Below are positions 1 to 10,543 of a DNA stretch of 64,000 nucleotides, piece after piece (position 1 is the stretch's first letter; each line of letters opens with the position of its first letter). The stretch comes from Vibrio tasmaniensis 1F-187. Its GTDB lineage: Bacteria; Pseudomonadota; Gammaproteobacteria; Enterobacterales; Vibrionaceae. The notes below the pieces were generated by a model that did no database searches, had not been told where the DNA came from, and saw only the letters and a program-made list of their open reading frames with translations. The position numbers and the translations under genes were made by a program. The stretch lies in contig NZ_AJZM02000150.1 of the NCBI RefSeq assembly GCF_000272405.2, positions 1 to 64,000 on the forward strand, written 5' to 3'.

Positions 1-53
1 GCTGCCGCTACACCACCAGAAATTGACATCAATAGAATTAAAAACAGTTTCAT
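1..53 (-). CDS. N-terminus of a small exported or membrane protein (partial)
   Basis: Read on the minus strand, an ATG at 53 opens a frame that runs off the left edge. The 17 visible codons begin M-K-L and are strongly hydrophobic, ending in a Gly-Gly-Val-Ala-Ala stretch, which looks like a Sec signal peptide or a first membrane segment. Nothing of the mature protein is visible, so no function can be given. Confidence 0.45.
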   Translation of the reverse strand, partial: MKLFLILLMSISGGVAA

Positions 54-647
54 AATACTCGCCTCGCCATAAGTTGGAAACGCATCCTTTCAAATTTGGA
101 ATCTCAGTTTGCGTACTATTTTCCCACTTTTTTTCAACAACACAACCCCTCTAATCGAACAAAATGTAAGCAAAGGTACCGCCAAAAACCACCTGTAACA
201 ACTGGTTAACATTTTGTTTTTAATAAAACTCCGTTACTCCTTGTCTCATATGGACAAAGCTCCACTTCGATTTATTTTGTTACACAAAATTAACCTTAGA
301 AAATAATTAAAATAATTCGTAACTCTGTGATATCCGCACGGAATACGTGGCAATTCAGAAATACTTATCGAAGAACACCTTAAAAAATAGGCTCGCCACG
401 TTAAAAAGAACAAAACAGAAAGGTATTAAATACAATTGCAAAACCAATAAAAAACAACTTATTAACAAGTTTGAGTTTATTTACCAAAAATGGAAAAAGA
501 GATTCCAATCACATTTTTATTGGTTATAATCCGCGCTCTTTTGCGCTGTCTGTTGATAAACGCAAACTAATTTTGAAGAAACAATCACAATAACCCGTCT
601 TTAGTTAAGTGGCTCACCACTAACCAACGACAAAACTGAGAATAAAA
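54..647. other. AT-rich intergenic region, no convincing gene
   Basis: About 590 bases between the edge gene and the MFS transporter. The only open frame, GTG at 347 to 529 on the plus strand, is Lys/Asn-rich, low in complexity and has no ribosome binding site, so I treat it as chance. The region should hold the promoters of both flanking divergent genes, but I cannot assign -35/-10 boxes with confidence. Confidence 0.5.
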
Positions 648-1886
648 ATGAGCAAGATTGATAAAGCATCACGTATCCTGCTAGCAGGCTTCTGTATCAA
701 CCTTTGTCTTGGCATCCTGTATGCTTGGAGTGTATTTAACAAGGCGCTAGTCACCGAAGCTGGTTGGAGTGCTGCTGAAGCATCTGCACCTTACGCTATT
801 GCAACTATCACATTCTCTGTTTGTCTTCTTGTTGCAGGCATCCTACAAGACCGTATGGGTCCACGTAAGATCCTTATTCTTGGTACAGCGCTTACTGGTC
901 TAGGTATGATTGCTTCTGGTTTCGCTACGACTCCTATGATGCTAAATCTAACGTTTGGTGTGATGACAGGTGCTGGTATCGGCTTTGGTTACGCATGTCT
1001 TTCGCCATCAGCAATGAAATGGTTCCATTCTTCGAAGAAAGGTATGGTTAACGGTCTAATCGCTGCAGGTTTTGGTCTTGCTGCTATTTACCTAGCACCA
1101 CTCACTTCTGCGCTAATCGACAGCATGGGTATCCAAACAAGCTTTATGATTCTTGGTGCCGGCGTACTTGCGATTGCAGTACCTCTAGCAGCAACAATCA
1201 ACAACCCACCAGCGGATTACACGCCAGCTGAGCCTAAAGTAAAAGCAGGCCAAGCACCTAAGGCAGTTAAGAAGACTGAAGACCTAACTTGGAAAGTAAT
1301 GCTGAAGACTCCTCAGTTCTACTCTCTATGGATCATGTACGCATTTGCTGCTTCTGTTGGTCTTATGATCATCGGTAACATCACTACGATTGCTAGCGTT
1401 CAAGCGAACCTACCAAACGCAGTTTACCTAGCGTCTATCCTTGCTGTGTTCAACTCAGGCGGCCGTGTTGCTGCGGGTATGCTTGCAGATAAAATCGGTG
1501 GCGTACGTACTCTACTTCTAGCGTTCATCCTTCAAGGGGCGAACATGGCTCTATTCGCTACGTTCAACTCTGAATTCACGCTAATCATTGGCACGGCTAT
1601 CGCAGCTGTTGGTTACGGTACGCTTCTAGCAGTATTCCCAACACTTACTGCTGAGTTCTACGGCCTGAAAAACTACGGTACTAACTACGGCGTGCTTTAC
1701 ACGGCATGGGGTATCGGCGGCGCTATCGGTGCAGCAGTTGTTGGTTACTCAATGACAAACGGCGAAGGTTACGGCCTAGCTTACACAATCTCTGCAGCTA
1801 TGATGGCAGTGTGTATTGTTCTTGCAATCGTCACTAAGCCAATCTCTGAAGCTAAAGTTTCTGAACTAAAAGCATCTCAAGCTTAA
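648..1886 (+). CDS. OFA-family MFS transporter (formate/oxalate/lactate-type)
   Basis: A 412-residue inner-membrane protein with about 12 predicted helices in two halves, separated by a charged Lys/Pro-rich loop near residues 190-215. The N-terminal LCLGILYAWSVF and the DRMGPRK motif after helix 2 are typical of the oxalate/formate antiporter (OFA) branch of the major facilitator superfamily, which includes E. coli YhjX. Family members move small carboxylates such as oxalate, formate, pyruvate or lactate; the substrate here is not determined. It is monocistronic, with a strong terminator 30 bases after the stop. The ATG start is preceded by only a weak purine stretch but matches the usual N-terminus of the family. 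Confidence 0.85.
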   Translation: MSKIDKASRILLAGFCINLCLGILYAWSVFNKALVTEAGWSAAEASAPYAIATITFSVCLLVAGILQDRMGPRKILILGTALTGLGMIASGFATTPMMLNLTFGVMTGAGIGFGYACLSPSAMKWFHSSKKGMVNGLIAAGFGLAAIYLAPLTSALIDSMGIQTSFMILGAGVLAIAVPLAATINNPPADYTPAEPKVKAGQAPKAVKKTEDLTWKVMLKTPQFYSLWIMYAFAASVGLMIIGNITTIASVQANLPNAVYLASILAVFNSGGRVAAGMLADKIGGVRTLLLAFILQGANMALFATFNSEFTLIIGTAIAAVGYGTLLAVFPTLTAEFYGLKNYGTNYGVLYTAWGIGGAIGAAVVGYSMTNGEGYGLAYTISAAMMAVCIVLAIVTKPISEAKVSELKASQA

Positions 1887-1916
1887 TCATCAGAAAAGAT
1901 TGAATTTGTTACTGAA

Positions 1917-1945
1917 GAGCTTAACCTTAGGGTTAGGCTCTTTTT
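1917..1945 (+). terminator. Rho-independent terminator of the OFA transporter
   Basis: A 10-bp stem (1917-1926 with 1931-1940, one G-T pair, TTAG loop) is followed directly by five T residues. It sits 30 bases after the transporter stop and ends 19 bases before the next start. Confidence 0.85.
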
Positions 1946-1963
1946 GTATCAAGCGATGAACCA

Positions 1964-3625
1964 TTGACGATAGAAACCAATCTTCAGCTCCCCCCTACTT
2001 ATTATCTCGACAACTTCAATCGGTTGGTTGAACACGCTCAAACGCTCTATACCGATCTTCTAAGTGACGATGAATGTCGTTGGTTGTCCGCATACAAACG
2101 TCTTTCCGTTTCAAGCCAATGCTTAATGGTTCGTTTGCTTTCTCGTAAAGGCCGTTGGTTTCGCAGCGATAAACTCAACTATGTTGAGATTTCTGATTTG
2201 AATACCGCACTACAAGAGCTAAGCACCTCAGGCTTTATTGCGTTAAGTCATCCCACCGAACAACATGACCTTGTCATTAGCAATGTCGAACTAGGATTGC
2301 ATTTACTCACTAAACCAGAGCTGTTGAGCGCATTTCCATCTCTTAAAAACAATAAGACAGCGAAGAAAGACGAACTCTTGGCGTTACTTGATCACCAACC
2401 TTTTGATCAGTTCCAAAACTTGTCGTTCGATTGTATTTACGTTGTCGAATCTCAAGTTATTGATGTTTTGCTGTTACTCTTCTTTGCTAACACCTATCAA
2501 GACTTAAGCCAGTTCGTCTTAAGCGATCTTGGGCTCAATACCTTTGAGAACTACCCATTAAGCAAGCAGCGCCGCTTCTTCACTTCAAGAGATCAACTCA
2601 ATCAACTGATCCAGATGCGCGATATTCAACGCCAATATTCTGAGGGCGACCGTAAAGACCCAGAGTTTCTTGAACTCCTTTTACAATCGATACCCGCTGA
2701 ATCGGAGCACAGGAGCAGTGCCAGAAAACGATCGCGTTTGATCAACGATATCGCGCGCGATCTAGAAAGGCTCAACCAAAACGACCAAGCTATCTTTTGG
2801 TTCAAACAATCTGTACTTCCTCCGAGCAGAGAACGACTTGCGCGCATCTATGACAAGCAAGACGAGTTAGACTTGATGTGTGACATTGTCACGCAAATGA
2901 AAGCTACTCCATCGGATGTGTCAGAGTTGGAAGTCGCGGCTAAGCTTGAGCAAAGGTTATTACGCAAGCAAATGTTATCTACAAAGAAGGGGCACAAAGT
3001 TTCACGAACCATAAAACCTAACTGCAAAGAGATAAAACTGGAGTTAGACCTAAGCCAAACGCGAGTCGAGCTTGCGGTAACGCAGCACTTTGAAAGCCAA
3101 GGATGGAATGTCTACTTCTCTGAGAACAGTTTTTTATGTGGCTTGTTCGGCTTGGCTTTCTGGGAGGTCATTTTTGCAGATGTTGAAGGCGCCTTTATCA
3201 ATCGATACCAACATCGACCTCTGGATCTGTACCATTCCGATTTCGTAGACAAACGAGCCGAACAGGTCGAAACGGTGTTTCAGACTATATTCAAGCATGG
3301 GCCGAACCACTTACTCAATATTTATGACCAGAAGCGCGGTATCGCCAATCCATTTGTTCATTGGAACTACTTCCCCAGATCACTCGTCGAGCACAGTATG
3401 GAGGCTATTCCCAACGCCTTGATTGTTGATCTTTTCAAAGTGATATTGAGTGATTTAAAGCTATTTAGAACTGGGATGCCGGATTTGATTGCATTCAAGG
3501 ACAAAGAGTTTCATTGGATTGAGGTCAAAGGGCCCGGCGATAAATTGCAAGACAACCAGTGGCGATGGATCAAAGAGTTCGAGCGATTATCTGTTCCATT
3601 CTCGGTTTACTACGTCAATCATTAG
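1964..3625 (+). CDS. VRR-NUC domain nuclease, bacterial FAN1-like
   Basis: A 553-residue cytoplasmic protein ending in a VRR-NUC (PD-D/E-x-K superfamily) nuclease domain. The catalytic signature is visible near the C-terminus: GMPD with D507, then IEVKG with E520 and K522. The length is close to Pseudomonas aeruginosa FAN1 (about 560 aa), a structure-specific nuclease acting on 5' flaps and interstrand crosslinks; the rest of the chain should form the DNA-binding and helical region. A role in DNA repair is inferred from the family. The start is TTG at 1964, because the nearest upstream ATG (1956) is out of frame and stops at once, and the next in-frame ATG would remove conserved-looking sequence. 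The TTG lies only 19 bases after a terminator, so the promoter must overlap that terminator or the transporter's 3' end. Confidence 0.8.
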   Translation: MTIETNLQLPPTYYLDNFNRLVEHAQTLYTDLLSDDECRWLSAYKRLSVSSQCLMVRLLSRKGRWFRSDKLNYVEISDLNTALQELSTSGFIALSHPTEQHDLVISNVELGLHLLTKPELLSAFPSLKNNKTAKKDELLALLDHQPFDQFQNLSFDCIYVVESQVIDVLLLLFFANTYQDLSQFVLSDLGLNTFENYPLSKQRRFFTSRDQLNQLIQMRDIQRQYSEGDRKDPEFLELLLQSIPAESEHRSSARKRSRLINDIARDLERLNQNDQAIFWFKQSVLPPSRERLARIYDKQDELDLMCDIVTQMKATPSDVSELEVAAKLEQRLLRKQMLSTKKGHKVSRTIKPNCKEIKLELDLSQTRVELAVTQHFESQGWNVYFSENSFLCGLFGLAFWEVIFADVEGAFINRYQHRPLDLYHSDFVDKRAEQVETVFQTIFKHGPNHLLNIYDQKRGIANPFVHWNYFPRSLVEHSMEAIPNALIVDLFKVILSDLKLFRTGMPDLIAFKDKEFHWIEVKGPGDKLQDNQWRWIKEFERLSVPFSVYYVNH

Positions 3626-3633
3626 ATAGTTGC

Positions 3634-3666
3634 CTAGTCTCTAGTCTCTAGTCTCTAGTCTCTAGT
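3634..3666. repeat. Heptanucleotide microsatellite (CTAGTCT)n
   Basis: Four complete CTAGTCT units followed by CTAGT, starting 9 bases after the nuclease stop. It lies outside coding sequence, between the nuclease and cti, 100 bases before the cti start. Confidence 0.95.
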
Positions 3667-3766
3667 AAATAACTTACATCAATATCTTATCTATAAAATA
3701 GTCAGAACATGAGCTTTTTCAATCATTTTCGATATAATTAGAGAAAATGCCTAATCTTTAATACGT

Positions 3767-6121
3767 ATGAATTTGAAAAAACTCTTCATTTTAGCTTTTG
3801 TTAGCGTCTTCTCAGGTTGTGCCGTCTACGCGGGGTTGAACTTCGATCAGCTCTTTGGTGAACAACAAGTCCGTGATCGCCAAGCGCCTATTCTTTCATC
3901 TCAAGCACAGCATTTCATTGACGAAGTCAAACCTATCATTGATAGCCGCTGTGTTGTTTGCCACGCTTGTTATGATGCACCTTGCCAGCTCAAAATGTCT
4001 TCAGTTGAAGGTATCGACCGAGGGGCTAGTAAAGCACTCGTTTATCAAGGCACCCGTTTAACCGCCTCAGCCCCTACCCGCCTGTTTGAAGACGCGATAA
4101 CCACACAAGAGTGGCGTGATGCGGATTTTCATCCAGTGCTTAACGAGCGTATGCAGAATTCAACGGCTAACCTTGATGCTGGGCTTGTTTCTCGTATGTT
4201 GATGCAAAAAGAAAATCACCCTCTTCCAGATCAAACGCAACTTGAAGGCTTCGACTTTTCAACCGATCGCGACCAACAGTGTCCAACCATTGAAGAGTAC
4301 GCTCAATACGAAAGAGATTACCCGACATGGGGAATGCCTTATGGCATGCCGAACTTAGATAAAACGGAATACGCGACTTTAATGAGCTGGTTGGAAAATG
4401 GCGCATTAATGAACGACCATATTCCACTGAATGATGCGGAACAAGAGCTCGTTGATATCTACGAGAGCTTTCTCAATAAGAGTGACAATAAAAGCCAGCT
4501 TTCAGCACGTTATATCTATGAACATCTGTTTCTATCACACCTCTACTTCTCTGATATAGCTCAGCCAACACGCTTCTTCACCTTGGTTCGTTCTGCGACG
4601 CCTCCTGGTGAAGCGGTTCAACGCATCACGAGTCGTCGACCTTACGACGATCCAAAAGTGGATCGGGTTTATTATCGCCTGATTCCAGAGCAAGGCACCA
4701 TCGTCCACAAAACACACATGCCTTTTGCATTAAATGAAGAACGCCTGAACAATTGGAACACATGGTTTGTGGATGCTCGTTACGCTGTCAAACAACTTCC
4801 TAGCTACGCGATTGACGTCGCGGCGAATCCAATGACTTCGTTTGAAGCTCTTCCGGTGAACTCGCGCTTCCATTTCATGCTGGACAATGCACAAAACACC
4901 ATCATGGCCTTTATCAAGGGGCCGGTGTGTCGCGGGCAGCTGGCACTCAACGTGATCAATGATAGATTCTGGGTACTATTCATCGATCCTGATAAAGCGG
5001 ATCTGCCTGAAATTAATCAGTTTTATGCCAACCAGAAGCAAAACCTAAAGCTGCCTAGTGAACTAGAAAGCAACACTGTCCCTGTCACAAACTGGGTGAG
5101 CTACGCGAAGCAGCAAGCTCGATACCTTAATGCGAAATCAGACTTCACCAATCAATGGTTTGATAGCGGCGTAAATCTAGACACAGATATCATTTGGGAT
5201 GGCAATGGCACGAACCCTAATGCCGCGCTTACTATCTTTAGACACTTTGATAGCGCTTCAGTTGTTCAAGGTTTAGTTGGCCCACAACCCAAGACAGCGT
5301 GGATTCTTGATTACGCCCTTCTAGAACGTATCCATTACCTTCTCGTTGCTGGTTTTGATGTCTACGGTAACTTCGGCCACCAACTGATTACCCGCATGTT
5401 TATGGACTTCTTGCGCCTTGAGGGTGAGAGTAACTTCTTGACCCTTCTTCCAAAAGACGTGCGACACATTGAACACTCAAGTTGGTATGAAAACCAAAGC
5501 TCACAGTTGAGCGACTACTTGCAGCGCAATATTGCACCTTTTGACCAGCCAACCAACGTGATATACAAAACGACAAATCCTAAGCGTGAACTGCTTAATA
5601 TGATCAAAGATAAGCTCGCGCCGATCCTCGATAATCGCTTTGATATTGTCGAAACAGGGTTCAGCCGGAAAAACGAAGCTCTGCTCAAACAAGTGAATTT
5701 GATTAAGGGAGTTGGTCTGCGTCATGTGCCTCAATTAGTGACGATCATGATTGAAAGCGAGAGCGGCGATGAGCAGCTGTTCACTATGATTCACAATAAC
5801 GCTCACAGCAACATTTCAAGCCTGTTCAATGAAGAGGGTAATCGAGATTACGCCAATGACGACTTAACACTGGTACGTGGGGTTATAGGTAGCTACCCTG
5901 CCGCTTATCTGTCATTAACTGAGCGCGATATACCGACTCTGGTTAAAGCACTGCAAAGCTTGGACACAGAAAAAGATTACGTCGCGTTACTGGATAAGTT
6001 TGCAGTACGACGCAGTTCGCCTGAGTTTTGGCCATTCAGCGACCGAGTTCACCGTTGGTATCAACAAGATCAACCGATTGAGTTTGGTTTATTGGATTAC
6101 AACCGTTTTGAGAATAGATAG
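3767..6121 (+). CDS. cti: Fatty acid cis/trans isomerase
   Basis: A 784-residue periplasmic enzyme that converts cis-unsaturated fatty acyl chains of membrane phospholipids to trans, a fast response to solvent or heat stress. The sequence shows a hydrophobic signal segment with a possible lipobox around C18 (FSGC), then the c-type heme motif C62-V-V-C65-H66 with an adjacent Cys-rich stretch (CHACYDAPC), which is the hallmark of Cti. Length agrees with Pseudomonas and Vibrio Cti. The gene stands alone, flanked by a microsatellite upstream and a bidirectional terminator downstream, and converges on torS. Whether it is lipid-anchored is uncertain, because the -3 residue of the lipobox is Phe rather than Leu. 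Confidence 0.9.
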   Translation: MNLKKLFILAFVSVFSGCAVYAGLNFDQLFGEQQVRDRQAPILSSQAQHFIDEVKPIIDSRCVVCHACYDAPCQLKMSSVEGIDRGASKALVYQGTRLTASAPTRLFEDAITTQEWRDADFHPVLNERMQNSTANLDAGLVSRMLMQKENHPLPDQTQLEGFDFSTDRDQQCPTIEEYAQYERDYPTWGMPYGMPNLDKTEYATLMSWLENGALMNDHIPLNDAEQELVDIYESFLNKSDNKSQLSARYIYEHLFLSHLYFSDIAQPTRFFTLVRSATPPGEAVQRITSRRPYDDPKVDRVYYRLIPEQGTIVHKTHMPFALNEERLNNWNTWFVDARYAVKQLPSYAIDVAANPMTSFEALPVNSRFHFMLDNAQNTIMAFIKGPVCRGQLALNVINDRFWVLFIDPDKADLPEINQFYANQKQNLKLPSELESNTVPVTNWVSYAKQQARYLNAKSDFTNQWFDSGVNLDTDIIWDGNGTNPNAALTIFRHFDSASVVQGLVGPQPKTAWILDYALLERIHYLLVAGFDVYGNFGHQLITRMFMDFLRLEGESNFLTLLPKDVRHIEHSSWYENQSSQLSDYLQRNIAPFDQPTNVIYKTTNPKRELLNMIKDKLAPILDNRFDIVETGFSRKNEALLKQVNLIKGVGLRHVPQLVTIMIESESGDEQLFTMIHNNAHSNISSLFNEEGNRDYANDDLTLVRGVIGSYPAAYLSLTERDIPTLVKALQSLDTEKDYVALLDKFAVRRSSPEFWPFSDRVHRWYQQDQPIEFGLLDYNRFENR

Positions 6122-6254
6122 TAAAAATAGATAGCGAGTAAACGGTATACCTTGATTCTAGCTTTTGAGCATTGACTATATTGCCTCAAGCGTCGGCTAT
6201 ATTGCTTGGAATCTTGGTGAGTCTTTCTTAGAGAACCATTGGTACACATGCTAG

Positions 6255-6293
6255 AAAAAATCCTCTGACGAATAGTCGTTCAGAGGATTTTTT
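6255..6293. terminator. Bidirectional terminator between cti and torS
   Basis: The 8-bp stem TCCTCTGA/TCAGAGGA (6261-6268 with 6280-6287) is flanked by an A-tract on the left and a T-tract on the right, so it can stop transcripts from both converging genes. Confidence 0.85.
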
Positions 6294-6338
6294 ATTTAGC
6301 TTGCAGATTAAGTATAAGCTTAAAACAGGCTCACATCG

Positions 6339-9300
6339 TTAAACGGAAACATAGGGCACAAGTGCCTTCAACGAATCTCTAACTAGTTCCGATAAAGCTT
6401 GGTCGTTATCTCGATACTGCAATAATGGTTCTTCGCTTGCTTCAATGCTCTGACACAAGCTGTACAGTGCTGATAGACCCAAACTACCCGCCGACCCTTT
6501 AAGTTTGTGCGCCAAGGACTTCACTTCTCGTCCATCATCCGCTTGACTAGCCTCAGCTAATTCATTCAAGGTCAGGTCACTGCTTTCATCAAACAGCGCA
6601 ACGATCTGTTTCATTTTCTCTAATCCAAGAATCGACAGATCACCCTCTATCACTTTGGAATCAATCAATTTCACCGGAGCATCTCCTCGGTCTTGGGTAT
6701 CATATTGAGCATCAATGGTAGCCGTGTGATTAGCCAAAACATCAGCCACCTGTGTGGCGTTCCGTTCATCACTGTTACTCTCAATTACGCGTTTATAGTT
6801 TTGTTTGCAAACAGCATCGTTCGGATCAGGCTGTGGTAACAACAGTGCTTTACCATCGAGTTGAGTAACGATGAGCTGAGAAAGAGCCTCTTTCTCCAAC
6901 GGCTTAGGCAAGAAACCATCGAACCCTGATGCTAAATAGCTTTCGACTTCTTCATTGAATACATGCGCCGACACCGCCACCATAGGTGGTATATTTATCG
7001 GCTCAGCCGTGGACGTTTGTTCTAGAATCGCTTTTAACTGTTGAATCAGCTCTATGCCATCACAATCGGGTAGGTTAATGTCTACCAACGCAATATCAAA
7101 CGCCTGCTCACTGAATATAGCTCTGGCCTCTTCTCCTGTTGTCGCCATCACAACGTCATGGCCTAGGTTATTCAGAAATCCTTCAGCAACAATGCAGTTA
7201 ACAGGGTTATCTTCAATCAACAATACTTTGGCACGGATACAAGCTTCAATAGTCGGTGCTTTCGTTTCAATCTTCTCACCCGCGAACAAAGGTACTGAGA
7301 ACCAGAATTGGCTACCTTCACCTTCTTCGGAATGAACACCAATATCACCGTTCATTGCTTGCATGATACTTTTGCTGATCGCTAGCCCTAGCCCAGTGCC
7401 GCCAGTTTTATTGCGACCACTACCGGTTTGGGTGAATGCATCAAACAGACAAGCTTGCTCTTTGCTATCAATGCCAACCCCCGTGTCTGACACTTCAAAC
7501 ATCACTCGATTTTCATCTTCTATATCTAAGCTGATAAAGATATCGACTGAGCCTGTTTCAGTGAACTTAATCGCATTGCCAACCAGATTGTTCAAAATTT
7601 GGCTGATTCGTGTTACATCACCACGCCAATAACGTTGTACGTTACTTTCAATATGGAAATCGAAATTAAGTTTCTTCTCAGCAGCACGTCCCTCCATTAG
7701 TTGGTAGGTATCTTTAACCATCTGGTAGAGATCAAACGAAGCCGTGCGAATTTCTAAATGCCCCGCTTCTATCTTTGAATAATCAAGCACGTCATTCAAA
7801 ATGGCGAGAAGATTCTTGCCGTTGCGGTTAATGATATCGGCATAACCCGATTGCAAAGGATCTAGCCCAGTATCTTTAAGTAATCGAGCCGTACCTAATA
7901 CACCGTTCATCGGTGTTCGTATTTCATGGCTCATCGTCGCGAGGAAGGCGGACTTAGCCCGGCTTGCTTGCTCTGCGGCATTACGAGCCTTAGCGTGATT
8001 TTCCACCTCGACATTCAACTTCTCATTGGTTTTTTGCAGTTGATAAGTTCGGTCGGTGACCAATTCTTCTAAGTGCTCTTTATGTTCTTCGAGCTCACGT
8101 TTCGCCTTCGCTTCTCCAACTGCTACCACTTGTAGCGCCTGTGCCGTATTTCTCGCTGTAATAATAGCCTCACCCATATGAGCCAGTTCATCATTACCTT
8201 TAACCGAGATATCGATATTCAGGCGCCCCTGAGCGATAGACATCAAAGCTGAAGAGTATTCAGTAAGACGTTTAACCACCGAGATATAAACAACTCGCCA
8301 CACAATAACGGCAACGATAACCAAGCCAATAACCGAAATCACCGACAACGACCATTGAGCTAGATTCAGCGTGCTAGTCAGCTCATCAACCGCTTTTTTG
8401 GTACTTAGATTCGAATCGTCGATCAATTGGTTAACCGTTGTATTCAGTTGCGAAAACAGCTCCAGCGTATTTTGCATCAGAAATTCAGATTTTTTGGTGT
8501 TCTCATATTGTTCTAGCGATATATCGAACACGACTTGGCGTTTTCTTAATTCTTCAAGAAGCTGAGACATCTGCGCTGAACGAGTCGGGTCTTCGACCGC
8601 TTTCACACGGCGCGCCATAATTCTTAGATTAGATTCAAACTCAGATTGGATTTGATGAATACGTTCAACGTTAGTGACAGTCTGCGTTTCTTCAATTTGA
8701 TTAAGCATTTTGTACGCCAACAAATGTAATTCATGCAAGCGTTCAGACAAATCAAGGTCTACCTCAACAAGCGCATCTAAGGCTTGGTAGGCTTTATCAG
8801 TTTGCTTGGTTTCTAGTAGATCATAAATGTGTGTAACGTTGGCAACTGCGATGGTGGCCGTGTTCAACACTTGGGTTCGGGTTAGCTGTTCTAGCTCTTC
8901 CGCAAGTAGACGCATCTCTTCAACACGAGAAGACAGTTCCTTGTTTAACCAAAGCTTACGTTCAACTGACACGCCCAACTCAGCCAGTGTATTAATAACA
9001 CTTTGGACATTGTTTTCGAGTTTATTAAGAAGTTGGGAATCAAAGCTGTCGACGCCAAGTTCTTTGATATGCTGAAGAAGCGACTCAAGTTGACCGAACA
9101 ACATAGTCCCCGCCTCTTTTCTTTCTGCTTCATTTCTCGCATTAGAAAGCGTTTGTACAGACGAAATAATACGGTTACTCAACTCAGACACTTGACGAGC
9201 TTCGATCATGGCAGGAAGAGCAGAATCGACGACGTTTCTTTCAGTCTTTGCTACAAAGCTAAAACCAGAAACACCGATCAATGCAGACAATAAAACCAAC

Positions 9301-9362
9301 AGGGCCATCACTAAGAATGAGGCGAGTAGCTTGCGTCCAATACTCGCTGAAGCTAACAACAT
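6339..9362 (-). CDS. torS: TMAO sensor hybrid histidine kinase TorS
   Basis: A 1007-residue unorthodox sensor kinase. In order: an N-terminal membrane helix (about 10-33), a long helical periplasmic sensor (about 35-330), a second membrane helix (about 338-360), HAMP, coiled coil, HisKA with phospho-acceptor H479 ([10 protein letters not shown]), HATPase, a receiver with D761 ([11 protein letters not shown]), and a C-terminal Hpt domain with H952 (AHKLKGSAG). This is TorS architecture, and the divergent neighbour is the periplasmic TMAO-binding partner TorT. The phosphorelay normally ends at TorR, which induces TMAO reductase; neither torR nor reductase genes are in the window. The assignment rests on domain order plus the torT neighbour, since other hybrid kinases share the cytoplasmic half. 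Confidence 0.87.
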   Translation of the reverse strand: MLLASASIGRKLLASFLVMALLVLLSALIGVSGFSFVAKTERNVVDSALPAMIEARQVSELSNRIISSVQTLSNARNEAERKEAGTMLFGQLESLLQHIKELGVDSFDSQLLNKLENNVQSVINTLAELGVSVERKLWLNKELSSRVEEMRLLAEELEQLTRTQVLNTATIAVANVTHIYDLLETKQTDKAYQALDALVEVDLDLSERLHELHLLAYKMLNQIEETQTVTNVERIHQIQSEFESNLRIMARRVKAVEDPTRSAQMSQLLEELRKRQVVFDISLEQYENTKKSEFLMQNTLELFSQLNTTVNQLIDDSNLSTKKAVDELTSTLNLAQWSLSVISVIGLVIVAVIVWRVVYISVVKRLTEYSSALMSIAQGRLNIDISVKGNDELAHMGEAIITARNTAQALQVVAVGEAKAKRELEEHKEHLEELVTDRTYQLQKTNEKLNVEVENHAKARNAAEQASRAKSAFLATMSHEIRTPMNGVLGTARLLKDTGLDPLQSGYADIINRNGKNLLAILNDVLDYSKIEAGHLEIRTASFDLYQMVKDTYQLMEGRAAEKKLNFDFHIESNVQRYWRGDVTRISQILNNLVGNAIKFTETGSVDIFISLDIEDENRVMFEVSDTGVGIDSKEQACLFDAFTQTGSGRNKTGGTGLGLAISKSIMQAMNGDIGVHSEEGEGSQFWFSVPLFAGEKIETKAPTIEACIRAKVLLIEDNPVNCIVAEGFLNNLGHDVVMATTGEEARAIFSEQAFDIALVDINLPDCDGIELIQQLKAILEQTSTAEPINIPPMVAVSAHVFNEEVESYLASGFDGFLPKPLEKEALSQLIVTQLDGKALLLPQPDPNDAVCKQNYKRVIESNSDERNATQVADVLANHTATIDAQYDTQDRGDAPVKLIDSKVIEGDLSILGLEKMKQIVALFDESSDLTLNELAEASQADDGREVKSLAHKLKGSAGSLGLSALYSLCQSIEASEEPLLQYRDNDQALSELVRDSLKALVPYVSV

Positions 9363-9454
9363 AAACTCTAAACCTTAAAACGTTCTTCTTTACCCATGCA
9401 GAATACGCTATATTTTGCAGTGTTTCTTATCTAAAACCAATAAAACGGCAATTC

Positions 9455-10483
9455 ATGCTATCTAGACCTTTAACTTCAAAAATTCTTCTCTCATTACTAG
9501 CATCAGTCACCACTGTAGCAAGTGCTAGTGAGCCTTTGAGCCCAATAAAACCGGCAGAAGCCACATCACAAAAAGAAAAAATTTGTGCCATTTATCCGCA
9601 CCTAAAAGACTCTTATTGGTTATCGGTTAACTACGGAATGGTCTCAGAAGCAGAAAAGCAACAAGTCGAACTTAGAGTTTTGGAAGCTGGCGGTTACCCC
9701 AACGTAGCCAAACAGGCCTCACAACTGGTGCTTTGCACGCAGTGGGGAGCTGATGCCATTATTTTAGGCACCGTTTCGCCTGACGCTTACCATGAGAATC
9801 TGACCAACTGGGTCGGAGCAACCCCTGTGTTTGCCACAGTCAATGAGTTAACCGTCAATAAAGAGCAACAAAGAGTATTAAAAGGCACGGTCGGTGTCGA
9901 CTGGTATCAAATGGGCTTCCAAGTCGGAGAGTTTTTGTCGAAAAGACATCCAAAAGGGTCAGGAGAAACACCTATCGCCCTATTACTTGGCCCACAAGCA
10001 AGCGGTGGCACTAAACCTGTGGCGCTCGGGTTTTATGATGCAATCAAATCGAGCGATATCAAAATCGCGATCAGCTATTGGGCAGACAACGATAAAGAAC
10101 TGCAAAGAAACTTGGTACAACAAGTCATCGAACAACCGGATATTCAATATATTGTCGGAAGTGCAGTCGCGATTGAAGCTGCGATAAGTGAACTAAGAGC
10201 TGCGGGTAAAACCAAAGATATTGGGTTAATTTCAAGTTACTTAAGTCACGGAATCTACCGCGGTTTGCTTCGTAACAAGGTGCTTTTTGCACCAACAGAT
10301 AAAATGGTTGAACAAGGTCGCTTGTCGGTAAAGCAAGCCACCAATTACTTGCGTGGTCAACCTTATGAAAAACATAGTGCACCCATGATTGAGGCACTGA
10401 CACCAGCAACACTCAAAGATCAAATTATCGCCGACTCATTGTCACCTTCTGAGTTTCGCCCGGTATTCAGTGTGAATCCTTAG
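9455..10483 (+). CDS. torT: Periplasmic TMAO-binding protein TorT
   Basis: A 342-residue exported protein with a signal peptide (hydrophobic stretch to about residue 24, ending ASAS) and a type I periplasmic binding protein fold of the ribose-binding type. The N-terminal ICAIYPHLKDSYWLSVNYGM segment is characteristic of TorT, which binds trimethylamine N-oxide and signals through the TorS periplasmic bundle. It is divergent from torS with 92 bases between the two starts, so the promoters share that gap. mgsA follows after 60 bases on the same strand and may be cotranscribed, although its function is unrelated. Confidence 0.88.
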   Translation: MLSRPLTSKILLSLLASVTTVASASEPLSPIKPAEATSQKEKICAIYPHLKDSYWLSVNYGMVSEAEKQQVELRVLEAGGYPNVAKQASQLVLCTQWGADAIILGTVSPDAYHENLTNWVGATPVFATVNELTVNKEQQRVLKGTVGVDWYQMGFQVGEFLSKRHPKGSGETPIALLLGPQASGGTKPVALGFYDAIKSSDIKIAISYWADNDKELQRNLVQQVIEQPDIQYIVGSAVAIEAAISELRAAGKTKDIGLISSYLSHGIYRGLLRNKVLFAPTDKMVEQGRLSVKQATNYLRGQPYEKHSAPMIEALTPATLKDQIIADSLSPSEFRPVFSVNP

Positions 10484-10543
10484 TGCTATATTGACTAAAG
10501 AACTCAAAACAATAAAAACGAATCAATCATTTAGGGAACATCC

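Noticed and set aside
347..529. GTG-initiated 60-residue frame
   Set aside because: Lys/Asn-rich low-complexity translation of AT-rich DNA, no ribosome binding site, no familiar features.
2626..2847. Minus-strand frame inside the VRR-NUC gene
   Set aside because: Lies wholly within a well-supported gene on the other strand; codon shadow.
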